From the NCBI GenBank assembly GCA_029244725.1, contig JAQWQJ010000018.1, forward strand, positions 1 to 64,000: a stretch of DNA of 64,000 nucleotides, written 5' to 3'. This document shows positions 19,204 to 28,896 of this stretch, one piece after another. Position numbers and translations under genes: made by a program. Each line of letters opens with the position of its first letter. Position 1 is the stretch's first letter. A model generated the notes under the pieces. The model saw nothing but the letters and a program-made list of their open reading frames with translations. It ran no database searches and was not told the DNA's origin. Origin of the DNA: Paracoccaceae bacterium (GTDB lineage: Bacteria; Pseudomonadota; Alphaproteobacteria; Rhodobacterales; Rhodobacteraceae).

Positions 19204-20421
19204 TCAATCGACTTCGATGCGCATTATTTCCTGATCCGAACCCTCACCACCAAGGATAACGACCACCCCGCTCTTTAGGATTGGGGCGATCTCGGCGGGA
19301 ATGTCTAGCGTACGCGGAGGCAATTCCGGCCAAGCACCCAACGCAATCCATTCGGTGTTTTCACCGAAATCCAAGTAGACCTGTAAATTTGGCTCTTTTT
19401 GAAGGTCATCCATGTTTCCGCCCAGTTGCAGAACACTATTTTGCGCATGAAAGACTGCAATTGGATCGCCTGCGCTGGACAGCAAGGGCATTTCCTTAGG
19501 TTCTGATATTTGAGAGACCGTTTGTTGAGGGCTGGTATCGCTTGTGGGCAAATACACATTGATTTCCGGCCAATAGGTGAAAGCCCCCCATGCGACACCG
19601 CCAGCGACTGCAACCCAAATTATCGTTTGGAAAAACCGTACTTGCTGCAGGAACGATTTTGTTTGCTCAGGGAACAACGCTTTGTCCAATCGACCCAATA
19701 GATCTCCCTTTGGTCGTCTGTCCGGCACACTGTCTGTAAGGACAACAAAGTCCTCGGTCCAGCCAGCAACAAGCGCGCGAAGCTCTGCTTCTTTAGACAT
19801 TCGGTCCTCAAATTCCTCGTGTTCGGGAACGGGAATCACGTCTAGAACGTATTCGCCCGCTAAAAGCACATCCTCTGAGGCTTTCCTGCCACTTAGATCT
19901 GCGTGAAGCCGCGCTAGGGTCCGTTTTTGCCAATTGCGAATGGTTGCGTACGGAACACGAAACCGGGTCGCAAGCTCTGAGTACCGGATGCCTGAAAAGT
20001 AACTGAGCAAGAATGCGTCCTGACGGTCCTTGGGCAACCAACCAAGTGCCTTTCGGAGTAACGAATCCGGCCCGTCGCTGTGCGTTTCGACGTCTTTTGA
20101 AGGAGAAATAGTTTGTAGCTCAACAGGATCAGGACTGCCATCTTCGCTTGCGCCACGTCGCGCGGCGATCGCGTATTCACGACCCATAGACAGAACCCAA
20201 GTCAGTGGCGTCAATCCACTGTCTTGCCAGTTGATCGCGTTTTGCCAAATCTCGCGGTAGGCTTTCTCAAGCACTTCATCTGCCCACTCATCATCATCTA
20301 AGATGGCGCGAGAGAGACCAAAAAGTTTTGATGCGGTCAAATCGAACAGCGCGTGAAACGCAGTTCGGTCGCCCTGCCCGACACTATTTAAAATGTCTTC
20401 AAAATCATCAAGGTTGGCCAT
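19204..20421 (-). CDS. ECF-type sigma factor fused to a membrane anti-sigma domain
   Basis: A 405-aa protein in one uninterrupted frame. Residues ~5-90 form a sigma-2 region and ~120-175 a sigma-4 region (LGWLPKDRQDAFLLSYFSGIRYSELATRF, then a helix-turn-helix). Residues ~186-255 look like the cytoplasmic domain of an RskA-type anti-sigma factor (LLAGEYVLDVIPVPEHEEFEDRM), followed by one membrane helix (~264-284) and a periplasmic RskA-like domain (~315-405). In most bacteria the sigma and anti-sigma parts are separate neighbouring genes. Here they are covalently joined, implying a sigma factor held at the inner membrane. Diverges from cobS; start ATG at 20421. Confidence 0.85.
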   Translation of the reverse strand: MANLDDFEDILNSVGQGDRTAFHALFDLTASKLFGLSRAILDDDEWADEVLEKAYREIWQNAINWQDSGLTPLTWVLSMGREYAIAARRGASEDGSPDPVELQTISPSKDVETHSDGPDSLLRKALGWLPKDRQDAFLLSYFSGIRYSELATRFRVPYATIRNWQKRTLARLHADLSGRKASEDVLLAGEYVLDVIPVPEHEEFEDRMSKEAELRALVAGWTEDFVVLTDSVPDRRPKGDLLGRLDKALFPEQTKSFLQQVRFFQTIIWVAVAGGVAWGAFTYWPEINVYLPTSDTSPQQTVSQISEPKEMPLLSSAGDPIAVFHAQNSVLQLGGNMDDLQKEPNLQVYLDFGENTEWIALGAWPELPPRTLDIPAEIAPILKSGVVVILGGEGSDQEIMRIEVD

Positions 20422-20597
20422 TCACATAACTTTCTATTCAGACTGTATAAGCCGCCTTGCGTCTCGACACAGTTAAACCATGGAAATTCGCCGCGTGCTA
20501 GTATGGAGAGCAGTCGATTTTCCACCTCGACTACTTGCCTCTTACATCTATTTGGTGCACCAGAGCTTGAGCCCTGTTTCGGCGTGAAGAAGGTAGT

Positions 20598-21587
20598 ATG
20601 ATGGCTGACGAAATGATCGACATAAACGCGAAACCAACTGAAGACGTCCATGTTCGTGACGTATTTGGTATCGACACGGATATGGTAATAAAAGGTTTTG
20701 CAGAAGGAACCGATCGCGTTCCTGAACTGGACCCGACCTACAAGTTTGATCCCGATACCACACTGGCCATTCTTGCAGGCTTTAGCCACAACCGCCGCGT
20801 GATGATCCAAGGATATCACGGCACAGGAAAATCGACCCATATCGAACAAGTTGCAGCGCGCTTGAACTGGCCTGCGGTTCGCGTGAACCTGGATAGCCAC
20901 ATCAGCCGTATTGATCTGATCGGTAAAGACGCGATCAAACTGCGCGATGGCAAGCAAGTCACTGAATTCCACGAAGGCATTCTTCCTTGGGCGCTTCGCA
21001 ACCCTGTTGCGATTGTGTTTGACGAATATGATGCTGGCCGCGCGGATGTTATGTTCGTTATCCAACGTGTGTTGGAGCATGACGGCAAGCTGACATTACT
21101 TGATCAGAATGAAATCATCACGCCGCACAAGTATTTCCGCCTATTTGCGACTGCCAACACGGTTGGTCTAGGTGACACCACTGGCCTTTACCATGGCACG
21201 CAACAGATCAACCAAGCACAAATGGACCGCTGGTCGCTTGTTGCAACGTTGAACTATCTGTCGATTGACGCAGAAACCAACATCGTTTTGTCCAAAGCGC
21301 CGCATTACAACACGGAAGCGGGTCGCCAAACTATTAAGCAAATGGTGACGGTTGCTGATTTGACCCGCACGGCGTTCATGAATGGCGATTTGTCGACAGT
21401 GATGAGCCCACGTACTGTAATCAACTGGGCTTTGAACTCTGAAATATTCCGCAACGTTGGTTATGCCTTCCGGCTTTCGTTCCTAAACAAATGTGATGAA
21501 CTTGAGCGTCAGACTGTAGCTGAGTTCTATCAGCGCCTATTTGATGAAGAACTCCCTGAAAGCGCAGCAAGCGTAAGCCTGGGTTAA
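20598..21587 (+). CDS. cobS: aerobic cobaltochelatase subunit CobS
   Basis: A 329-aa AAA+ ATPase subunit of the CobNST cobaltochelatase, which inserts cobalt into hydrogenobyrinic acid a,c-diamide in aerobic cobalamin synthesis. Walker [10 protein letters not shown] lies at residues 72-80, and the Walker B-like segment [18 protein letters not shown] follows. The C-terminal [36 protein letters not shown] stretch is diagnostic of CobS. Two ATGs in tandem (20598 and 20601) follow AAGG. It is followed after 74 bp by cobT, with a GC hairpin repeat between them. Confidence 0.96.
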   Translation: MMADEMIDINAKPTEDVHVRDVFGIDTDMVIKGFAEGTDRVPELDPTYKFDPDTTLAILAGFSHNRRVMIQGYHGTGKSTHIEQVAARLNWPAVRVNLDSHISRIDLIGKDAIKLRDGKQVTEFHEGILPWALRNPVAIVFDEYDAGRADVMFVIQRVLEHDGKLTLLDQNEIITPHKYFRLFATANTVGLGDTTGLYHGTQQINQAQMDRWSLVATLNYLSIDAETNIVLSKAPHYNTEAGRQTIKQMVTVADLTRTAFMNGDLSTVMSPRTVINWALNSEIFRNVGYAFRLSFLNKCDELERQTVAEFYQRLFDEELPESAASVSLG

Positions 21588-21597
21588 TACGGAACCA

Positions 21598-21647
21598 CCC
21601 GGGGGCCAGCCCCCGGACCCCCGCGGTATTTAAAGCAAGATAAAGCA
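21598..21647 (+). repeat. GC-hairpin intergenic repeat, copy 1 (cobS-cobT)
   Basis: A perfect 8-bp inverted repeat, CCGGGGGC-CA-GCCCCCGG (21599-21616), followed by ACCCCC, GGTATTT and GCAAGATAAAGCA. The same ordered elements occur in the same orientation relative to the downstream gene at 46342-46292. It ends 14 bp before the cobT ATG, just ahead of the ribosome site AAGGAGAG. Without a T-run it is not a standard terminator; a processing or partial attenuation site is possible. Confidence 0.75.
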
Positions 21648-21661
21648 AAAAGGAGAGTCTG

Positions 21662-23536
21662 ATGTCTAAACCAAGCGACAATCCAGCTGATCCTTTCAAA
21701 AAGGCGCTGGCGGAAGCGACTAAGGTTCTTGCCAATGATGCTGAAGTAAACATCAGCTATACTGTAGATCCGTCAGGCATGACCGGCGATTCCATGCGGT
21801 TGCCACAGGTTAGTCGTCGGATGACGCGCGACGAGGTTTTGTTGGCACGCGGAACGGCCGACGCATTGGCCATGCAACGCCGCTATCATGACGACGCCTT
21901 ACACGATCGTTATGCCCCGCCCGGCCAAATGGCGCGCGAGATTTATGAAGCAATGGAAACCGCGCGTTGTGAGGCGATGGGTGCCCGCGACATGCCCGGC
22001 ACCGCTACAAATATTCACGCCAAGATTTCTGCTGATGCTTCGCGCAAAGGGTATGAACAAATACGCGATCGCGCCGATGCACCGTTGTCGGTGGCCGCAG
22101 GTTATTTGGTACGCCAGCTTGCTACAGGAAGGGACTTGCCCGAAGGGGCGGCGAACGTCCTTGAGCTTTGGCAGGGCTTCATCGAAGAGCAAGCCGGCGG
22201 TACGCTTGAGAACTTGGACGACATGCTGTCCGATCAGGCGAATTTCGCTAAGTTTGCGCGTCAGGTGATCGAAGATCTTGGGTATGGTGACCAGTTGGGC
22301 GACGATCCCGACGATATTGACGACGATCAAAACGACGAATCTGCCGAGGACGCCGAAGAGCAAGAAGATCCCGATAGCACCGGCGAAGACGACAGCGATG
22401 AAAGCGAAGCCGACGCCGATCCAGAGCAATCGCAGGAACAGCAGCAAGACGCGGCCGAAGCGCATGTGTCGATGGATGAGAATTCAGATGACATGTCGGA
22501 CGAGACTGAGATGCCAGATGGAGAGGCGCCGCACGAACCGCCCCCACCTGCGCCTCATTCAGAAGCTGATCCCGGGTATGACGTTTACAGCACTGATTTT
22601 GATGAAGAAATCGCGGCTGAGGATTTGGCCGAACCTGTTGAGCTGGAACGCCTGCGGGCCTATCTCGATCAGCAGTTAGAACCGCTAAAAGGTGCCGTAA
22701 GTCGTTTGGCAAACAAGCTACAACGCCGGCTGCAAGCGCAGCAAAACAGATCTTGGGAATTTGACAAAGAAGAAGGCATTCTTGATGCTGGCCGTCTTGC
22801 GCGTGTTGTCGCAAACCCGACGACACCGCTTTCGTTTAAATGGGAAAAAGATACCGAGTTCCGCGATACGGTCGTAACTTTGCTTCTCGACAATTCTGGC
22901 TCAATGCGCGGTCGGCCAATCTCAATCGCGGCGATTTGCGCCGATGTTTTGGCGCGTACACTTGAGCGATGCAACGTGAAGGTCGAAATCCTCGGGTTTA
23001 CGACACGTGCTTGGAAGGGTGGTCAATCGCGTGAGAATTGGCTGAACGATGGTCGCCCCCAACAGCCGGGCCGTCTCAATGACCTCCGCCACATCATCTA
23101 CAAAAGCGCCGACGCACCTTGGCGCCGTGTTCGCCCGAACCTCGGGTTGATGATGAAAGAAGGCTTGTTGAAAGAAAACATTGATGGCGAGGCATTGGAA
23201 TGGGCCCATCGCCGAATGTTGGCACGTCCCGAGCAGCGCAAAATTCTAATGGTGATCTCAGACGGTGCGCCGGTCGATGATTCCACACTTTCAGTGAACC
23301 CGGCGAACTATCTGGAAAAGCATTTGCGCGACGTGATCGACATGGTCGAGAAACGTAAAATGGTTGAGCTTTTGGCCATCGGTATTGGCCACGACGTCAC
23401 CCGTTATTATGAGCGTGCAGTTACTATTACCGACGTCGAGCAGCTGGCTGGCGCGATGACGGAACAGCTGGCTGGCTTGTTTGATAGCGATCCGCGCGCC
23501 CGTGCCCGCGTGATGGGTATCAAAAGGGTCAGTTAA
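21662..23536 (+). CDS. cobT: aerobic cobaltochelatase subunit CobT
   Basis: A 624-aa partner of CobS in the cobaltochelatase. The N-terminal helical part is followed by a long acidic linker (about residues 215-300, dominated by D and E), then a von Willebrand A domain whose MIDAS motif DNSGSM starts at Asp410. The C-terminal [29 protein letters not shown] segment is typical of CobT. The ribosome site AAGGAGAG lies just upstream of ATG 21662. cobN is absent from the window, as is common in genomes where cobST lie apart from the main cob cluster. Confidence 0.96.
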   Translation: MSKPSDNPADPFKKALAEATKVLANDAEVNISYTVDPSGMTGDSMRLPQVSRRMTRDEVLLARGTADALAMQRRYHDDALHDRYAPPGQMAREIYEAMETARCEAMGARDMPGTATNIHAKISADASRKGYEQIRDRADAPLSVAAGYLVRQLATGRDLPEGAANVLELWQGFIEEQAGGTLENLDDMLSDQANFAKFARQVIEDLGYGDQLGDDPDDIDDDQNDESAEDAEEQEDPDSTGEDDSDESEADADPEQSQEQQQDAAEAHVSMDENSDDMSDETEMPDGEAPHEPPPPAPHSEADPGYDVYSTDFDEEIAAEDLAEPVELERLRAYLDQQLEPLKGAVSRLANKLQRRLQAQQNRSWEFDKEEGILDAGRLARVVANPTTPLSFKWEKDTEFRDTVVTLLLDNSGSMRGRPISIAAICADVLARTLERCNVKVEILGFTTRAWKGGQSRENWLNDGRPQQPGRLNDLRHIIYKSADAPWRRVRPNLGLMMKEGLLKENIDGEALEWAHRRMLARPEQRKILMVISDGAPVDDSTLSVNPANYLEKHLRDVIDMVEKRKMVELLAIGIGHDVTRYYERAVTITDVEQLAGAMTEQLAGLFDSDPRARARVMGIKRVS

Positions 23537-23613
23537 GTGCTTTAGTGCGCACTCGGCGATCTCGACCGCTATTTGTTTTATTTGAACAGGGCCTGCCCTG
23601 TATTGGAGGGCCA

Positions 23614-25404
23614 ATGCTGCAATCCTTTGATGTGACTTCTGACCCAACTGCTGGTGTTGGGCGTTTGGCGCTGCTGCGCGATGCGATGATTGCCATCGGT
23701 TTAGACGGATATCTGGTGCCACGTGCCGATGCGCATCAGGGCGAATACGTTCCTGCACGGGATGAGAGGCTTGGGTGGCTAACTGGGTTTACAGGATCGG
23801 CAGGGTTCTGTGCCGCCCTAAGACGCGAAGCTGGTGTTTTTGTAGATGGTCGCTACCGCGTTCAAGTGCGAGAACAAATCTCGCCTGATGTTTATACGCC
23901 AGTTAACTGGCCCGAAGTTTCCTTAGGATCTTGGCTTATCGAAAATCTTCCCGATGGCGGAAAAGTCGGTTTTGATCCGTGGCTATATTCGGTTGCTCAA
24001 ATTGACGATCTTGAAAAAAACCTTTCTGACACCGAGATATCAGTTGTTCAGACGGGCAATCTAATCGACGAGATCTGGCATGACCAACCAAATGCACCCT
24101 CAGCCGCTGTTTTCGAACATCCGTTAGAATTTGCAGGTGAATCTAGAGAAGATAAATGTGCACGTTTGGCGGCCGATCTTAGGTCAAGCAATCAAACGGC
24201 CGCGTTGCTGACTTTGCCTGATTCAATCATGTGGCTTCTCAATATCCGTGGCGCTGATATTCCTCGTAACCCTGTTGCGCACGGGTTCGCGATATTGATG
24301 TCGGACGGTTCGGTTGATCTGTTTGTTGATCCCGAAAAACTATCCGCCATCAGTTTTGGTGACGCTTTGACCGTCCGCATTAAACCGCTGTCTGCGTTCC
24401 TTGAGGGCGTTGGCAAACTGAGTGGGAAAATACGCGCTGATAAGTCGACACTGCCTTGTAAGGTTGCAGATGCTTGTGGCGGAGAATTGATTTGGGATGG
24501 TGATCCCTGCGTGTTGCCTAAGGCATGCAAAAACGAAACCGAGATTAACGGCATGATTGCTGCACATTTACGCGACGGTGTCGCCATGTGTGAGTTTTTG
24601 TGTTGGGTCGATGCGCAAGAACCTGGCAGTCAAACCGAGATCTCAGTTGCTTCAGAGCTTGAGCAATATCGCAGGTCGCTTGGTCAATTACATGATATTA
24701 GTTTTGAGACGATTTCCGGAACCGGCCCTCATGCAGCGCTACCCCACTATCGTGTCTCAACTGAAAGCAACCTCACCGTCGATGACGGACATTTATTGCT
24801 TGTGGACAGTGGCGGTCAGTATCTTGATGGGACAACTGACATCACGCGAACGATGGCAATAGGCACCCCGACGGCTGAGCACAGAGAATGCTTTACCCGT
24901 GTTTTACAGGGGATGATCGCCGTTTGTCGTGCACAATTCCCAAGGGGCCTATCAGGTCGGGATCTGGATGCGCTGGCGCGATTTCCACTTTGGACCGCTG
25001 GGAAAGATTATGACCACGGAACCGGCCACGGCGTTGGCGCATTTCTGAGCGTGCACGAAGGCCCTCAGCGAATTTCACGCGCTTCTGAGGTCTATCTGCA
25101 GGAAGGCATGATCCTTTCGAACGAACCGGGATATTACAAAGTTGGAAGTTTCGGCATTCGCATTGAGAACCTGATCGTTGTTCAAACCGCACCACGCATT
25201 GAAGGCGACGACGGTCGCGATATGCTGTCTTTCTTCAACCTAACTTGGGTTCCAATTGATAAGCGGCTAATCGACGTTTCGTTACTTAGCCCCGCTGAGG
25301 TTGACTGGATCAATGATTATCATGCACAAACCCACGACAAGATTTCACCACGTCTTAGCGAACACGCAAAGGCTTGGTTGAACGATGCGACTTCGCCCCT
25401 TTGA
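23614..25404 (+). CDS. pepP: Xaa-Pro aminopeptidase (M24B)
   Basis: A 596-aa aminopeptidase P that removes N-terminal residues preceding proline, using a dinuclear metal centre. Two creatinase-like N-terminal domains precede the pita-bread domain. Metal ligands are visible: Asp398 and Asp409 (VDSGGQYLDGTTDITRT), His472 in GTGHGVGAFLSVHEGP, and the glutamates in LSNEPGYY and GIRIENLIVV. ATG at 23614 has GGAGG 6 nt upstream; the frame is open to 23545. It begins 78 bp after cobT on the same strand and may be read from the same transcript. Confidence 0.93.
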   Translation: MLQSFDVTSDPTAGVGRLALLRDAMIAIGLDGYLVPRADAHQGEYVPARDERLGWLTGFTGSAGFCAALRREAGVFVDGRYRVQVREQISPDVYTPVNWPEVSLGSWLIENLPDGGKVGFDPWLYSVAQIDDLEKNLSDTEISVVQTGNLIDEIWHDQPNAPSAAVFEHPLEFAGESREDKCARLAADLRSSNQTAALLTLPDSIMWLLNIRGADIPRNPVAHGFAILMSDGSVDLFVDPEKLSAISFGDALTVRIKPLSAFLEGVGKLSGKIRADKSTLPCKVADACGGELIWDGDPCVLPKACKNETEINGMIAAHLRDGVAMCEFLCWVDAQEPGSQTEISVASELEQYRRSLGQLHDISFETISGTGPHAALPHYRVSTESNLTVDDGHLLLVDSGGQYLDGTTDITRTMAIGTPTAEHRECFTRVLQGMIAVCRAQFPRGLSGRDLDALARFPLWTAGKDYDHGTGHGVGAFLSVHEGPQRISRASEVYLQEGMILSNEPGYYKVGSFGIRIENLIVVQTAPRIEGDDGRDMLSFFNLTWVPIDKRLIDVSLLSPAEVDWINDYHAQTHDKISPRLSEHAKAWLNDATSPL

Positions 25405-25460
25405 TCAGTACATTTTTGTGTTGAAACGGGTGAGTCAGGAAGCGACGAGAGGAATATACA

Positions 25461-25802
25461 ATGGCCGACATTAAAATTCGCAAAGCAGATGGCACTTGGG
25501 TCGTTCGCGCGGCTGGTGCCGTAATCGCCGAAAGCAAAAACGCGTTGGAGCTAAGCGAGGACGGACATGATGGTGTTATTTATTTCCCGCGCTCTGCTAT
25601 TGCCATGGCGTTTCTTGACGATAGCGATCTTCGAACCACGTGTCCGCACAAGGGTGAGGCCAACTATTTCGACATCGCAGCCAAAAGCTCGACCATTAAA
25701 AATGCAGCTTGGAGCTATGAAACCCCGCTTGATGCTGTGTCAGAAATTAAGGATCACTTAGCGTTCTATTGCGGTGAAAATGTCGCCGTCGAGCAGCTTT
25801 GA
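25461..25802 (+). CDS. DUF427 family protein
   Basis: A 113-aa small soluble protein. Family signature: VIAESKNALEL, YFPRSAIAMAFL, TCPHKGEANYF, NAAWSYETPLDAVSEIKDHLAFY. DUF427 proteins have a compact beta fold and are often found near redox enzymes; no activity is established. A ribosome site (AGAGGA) precedes the ATG at 25461. It lies 56 bp downstream of pepP on the same strand and converges with the CLC channel gene, 4 bp from stop to stop. Confidence 0.88.
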   Translation: MADIKIRKADGTWVVRAAGAVIAESKNALELSEDGHDGVIYFPRSAIAMAFLDDSDLRTTCPHKGEANYFDIAAKSSTIKNAAWSYETPLDAVSEIKDHLAFYCGENVAVEQL

Positions 25803-25806
25803 CGGC

Positions 25807-27444
25807 TTAAGAATGCTCTTCTTTCGCAGTGGCAGCTAAAGCGCGATTATAGGCTTTTAAAGAATCAACAAGAAACAGCACCCCGATGATATTCGGGGGG
25901 CCGTCCGCTGTGTTGACCTCAATAACTGGCAACCATTCGCAGCCTTGCCCCTCAAACTGAGGAAGTGCGTCGCCCAACGTGGACTCGGCGCGGATGCCGT
26001 GGCCACTGCTAACCATTTCCCACAGCGCATCCTTGTCTAGCTGTTCACATTCTTCCAAGGGTCGCATGATTTTTCGAACTTGGAACATGTGGAGCAAATA
26101 CGCCTGCGGACCTGCAGCTATCTGAACATTGCGTCGCGACAGTTGGGCAAGGAAAAATGACTTGTGATTGACGCTGGCCGCGACTGCTGTGGAAAGCGAC
26201 ACAGCTAACATGACGGCCAACCCAGTTTGCCAATCTCCGGTCATTTCGAAAATTATCATGATTGTTGAAATCGGCGACCCCAATACGGCAGCTGCGACTG
26301 CCCCCATGCCAGCAAGCGCATAAAGTGGCTCGCCACCCGAAACCTCAGGGAAAACGCTAACTGCGATATACCCAAAGGTTAATCCGGTTAAAGCACCAAG
26401 CATAAGCGACGGGGAAAACACACCGCCGCCCATGCGACCGGCAATGGTAATAGTGACGGCAACAGCTTTAAGCACAGCAAAAACGACAGCTTCATGAAAC
26501 ACCAGTTGCCCCGTCAAAGCGGCACTTGTGGTTTCATACCCAACGCCAATGATATGGGGAAAAAACAGCGCAAGGACCCCGAGCATCGCGCCAGCGACCA
26601 TCGGTCTGATCCAACGTGGAATGCGCAACGTCTTTTGCACGAAGCCACCCCAATCATCTGCCCGATAAAGGGCCATCATGAATATCGTTGCAACGATGCC
26701 TGAACACAGCCCAAGGATCGCAAAGGCAGGAAGTTCCACATAGAACTCAAGCATATTTGCCTGAGGGATCGTGAATTCTGTCACATCTCCAAACCAAAGC
26801 CTGTTGATCACAGTGCCCGAAACGCTTGCGATAACAATTGGCGCAAAGGACCTGATCGCGAAGTGGCGCATAACCACCTCCATCGCGAAAAGAGCGCCAG
26901 CAATAGGTGCGTTAAAGCTAGCCGAAACAGCCGCAGCGGCTGCACAGCCCATTAGATCACGGCCTGTAACGCCATTCACCTTGGCCTTGTGACTGATCCA
27001 ACTGGCGATCACTGCTGCAAGGTGAACCACAGGGCCTTCCCGCCCTGACGACCCGCCGCTGGACAAAGTGATCAGCGACGCCATGGCCGAGGCCCAACCC
27101 TCTTTATGCTCAATCCGCCCGTCTTTGATCGCAGCGCCTTCGATAACATCGGCCACAGACCGTACACGCCCGTCGTCAGTGAAGCGGTGGAGAATGATCC
27201 CAACGACTAGGCCACCGATAATCGGCAGTCCTACGATCAAATACCAAGGGACAGAATTTGCGTAGCTGTGCAGGACGTTTACGTGCGGCACACCGTATAA
27301 CCAAGCCTGCAATTCTTCGAGACCAAGGCGAAAACTCACGGCGGACAATCCTCCGCCGATCCCCACAAACAACGCGAGAACCCAAAAGCGGATCATGTCC
27401 AGCGTATTGGTCTTTACGTTGTGGTTAATCTTTGGGAATTCCAC
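25807..27444 (-). CDS. CLC-family chloride channel/antiporter with C-terminal CBS-like domain
   Basis: A 545-aa membrane protein with about 10-12 hydrophobic segments. CLC selectivity motifs are present: SSGGSSGREGPVVH, containing the external gating glutamate, and GGGVFSPSLMLGA (the GxFxP loop). After the last helix (near residue 435) comes a cytoplasmic tail ending in a CBS-like region (SSGHGIRAESTLGDALPQFEGQ...WLPVIEV). The gating glutamate is compatible with either H+/Cl- exchange or a channel. Start ATG 27444, diverging from the flavin oxidase gene at 27523. Confidence 0.9.
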   Translation of the reverse strand: MEFPKINHNVKTNTLDMIRFWVLALFVGIGGGLSAVSFRLGLEELQAWLYGVPHVNVLHSYANSVPWYLIVGLPIIGGLVVGIILHRFTDDGRVRSVADVIEGAAIKDGRIEHKEGWASAMASLITLSSGGSSGREGPVVHLAAVIASWISHKAKVNGVTGRDLMGCAAAAAVSASFNAPIAGALFAMEVVMRHFAIRSFAPIVIASVSGTVINRLWFGDVTEFTIPQANMLEFYVELPAFAILGLCSGIVATIFMMALYRADDWGGFVQKTLRIPRWIRPMVAGAMLGVLALFFPHIIGVGYETTSAALTGQLVFHEAVVFAVLKAVAVTITIAGRMGGGVFSPSLMLGALTGLTFGYIAVSVFPEVSGGEPLYALAGMGAVAAAVLGSPISTIMIIFEMTGDWQTGLAVMLAVSLSTAVAASVNHKSFFLAQLSRRNVQIAAGPQAYLLHMFQVRKIMRPLEECEQLDKDALWEMVSSGHGIRAESTLGDALPQFEGQGCEWLPVIEVNTADGPPNIIGVLFLVDSLKAYNRALAATAKEEHS

Positions 27445-27522
27445 TTGATGCCTCTGACGTATTGCCTTTTTCGCGGCGTAAGACTTTGATGGCTTGGCAA
27501 ACGATCCATCGCCGGAGATCCT

Positions 27523-28896
27523 ATGACCATCCCAGACGCAATTGCCGAGCTTTCCTTATTACTAGGCCAAGGTCTTTCATGCTCCAAGTCTGATTTGGAC
27601 ATTCATGGACGATCCGAGAGTTATTTCGACACGATCCCGCCCGATGCTGTCGTATATCCAACGTCTACCACCCAAGTGTCTGAGATTGTCCAAGTTTGCG
27701 CCAAGCACAATTGCCCCGTTATCGGTTTTGGCACGGGCACATCCCTCGAGGGCCAAACGGCAGCGACATCAGGCGGTGTTACCATGGATTTTTCGAAAAT
27801 GGCCGCGGTGCTAGAAGTCTCACCCGAGGATATGACGGTCCGCGTTCAGCCCGGTTGCACGCGTGAGGACCTGAACACTCATTTACGCGACACGGGCCTG
27901 TTCTTCCCCGTTGATCCCGGTGCCAACGCCTCAATCGGGGGCATGGCGGCAACGCGGGCAAGTGGAACCACTGCAGTCCGCTATGGAACCATGCGTGCAA
28001 ACGTCATGGCGTTAGAGCTCGTGATGGCGGACGGGCGGATCATCCGGACAGGAACGGCCGCACCAAAATCCTCGGCCGGGTACGACTTAACGGGGCTAAT
28101 CGTGGGGTCCGAAGGCACTTTGGGTTTAATGACCGAGTTAACCTTGCGACTGCAAGGCCAGCCCGAGGCCGTTTCAGCAGCTGTGTGTGCATTCCCCGAC
28201 ATGGCGGCGGCCGTAAAGACCGTCACAGAAACAATACAGATCGGATTGCCCATCGCGAGGATCGAGTTTTTGGACAGCGCTTCGATCGAGTGCGTCAACG
28301 CTTATGCCGGTATGGATTTACCAGCCACACCGCATTTGATGGTAGAATTCCATGGGTCAGAGAATGGCGTGTCAGAACAGATCGAAATGTTTCGAGAAAT
28401 CTCCAGCGACAACAACGGGTTGGGCTTTGAGTGGGCAACTGAAGCCGAAGATCGAAACCGCCTTTGGAAAGCACGTCACAACGCGTACTTTGCGATCGTC
28501 GCGTCTCGGCCAGGATCACGCGCGATAGTGACAGACCTTTGCGTGCCCATTTCACGATTTGCCGAAGCGGTTGAGGAAACACGAAGGGATATTGATGCCT
28601 CTGGCATATCTGGCCCGATGTTAGGACATGTTGGCGACGGCAATATCCACGCGATTTTACTGTTGGATGAGAACAACGCGGACGAAATGAAACACGCCAA
28701 AGCCCTAGCTTCTAGGATGGCTGAAAGGGCTTTGCGGTTTGGAGGCACTATCACTGGCGAACATGGCATTGGCTTAGGGAAAATGCCTTATATGTCAGCC
28801 GAACATGGTGATGGAGTGTTGGTTATGGCTGCGATAAAAAAAGCGCTCGACCCACAGAACATTCTGAACCCGGGCAAGATGGTCACCACGAATTAG
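27523..28896 (+). CDS. FAD-linked oxidase (GlcD / D-lactate dehydrogenase type)
   Basis: A 457-aa flavoprotein of the vanillyl-alcohol oxidase superfamily. The FAD-binding PCMH region has VIGFGTGTSLEGQTAATSGG and PGANASIGGMAATRASGT. The C-terminal domain has GHVGDGNIHAILLLD and GGTITGEHGIGLGK, the pattern of D-2-hydroxyacid dehydrogenases such as GlcD and cytochrome D-lactate dehydrogenase. A D-lactate or glycolate substrate is likely but undecided; glcE/glcF are not adjacent. Its stop codon overlaps the convergent recN stop by 4 bp. Confidence 0.9.
   Translation: MTIPDAIAELSLLLGQGLSCSKSDLDIHGRSESYFDTIPPDAVVYPTSTTQVSEIVQVCAKHNCPVIGFGTGTSLEGQTAATSGGVTMDFSKMAAVLEVSPEDMTVRVQPGCTREDLNTHLRDTGLFFPVDPGANASIGGMAATRASGTTAVRYGTMRANVMALELVMADGRIIRTGTAAPKSSAGYDLTGLIVGSEGTLGLMTELTLRLQGQPEAVSAAVCAFPDMAAAVKTVTETIQIGLPIARIEFLDSASIECVNAYAGMDLPATPHLMVEFHGSENGVSEQIEMFREISSDNNGLGFEWATEAEDRNRLWKARHNAYFAIVASRPGSRAIVTDLCVPISRFAEAVEETRRDIDASGISGPMLGHVGDGNIHAILLLDENNADEMKHAKALASRMAERALRFGGTITGEHGIGLGKMPYMSAEHGDGVLVMAAIKKALDPQNILNPGKMVTTN

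Noticed and set aside
19850-19900. frameshift merging separate sigma and anti-sigma genes
   Set aside because: The frame is continuous with normal codon use through the junction and both halves keep family features, so a fusion is the simpler reading; a sequence error cannot be excluded without reads.
20422-20597. cobalamin riboswitch ahead of cobS
   Set aside because: The B12-box type sequence was not found, and 176 bp shared between divergent genes leaves little room.
20388-21080. 230-codon frame antisense to cobS
   Set aside because: Fully explained as a shadow of cobS; no family similarity and it would overlap the start of the sigma/anti-sigma gene.
22248-22826. 192-codon frame antisense to the acidic linker of cobT
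   Set aside because: The arginine/histidine-rich composition is the mirror of the GAT/GAA-rich linker, not a real protein.
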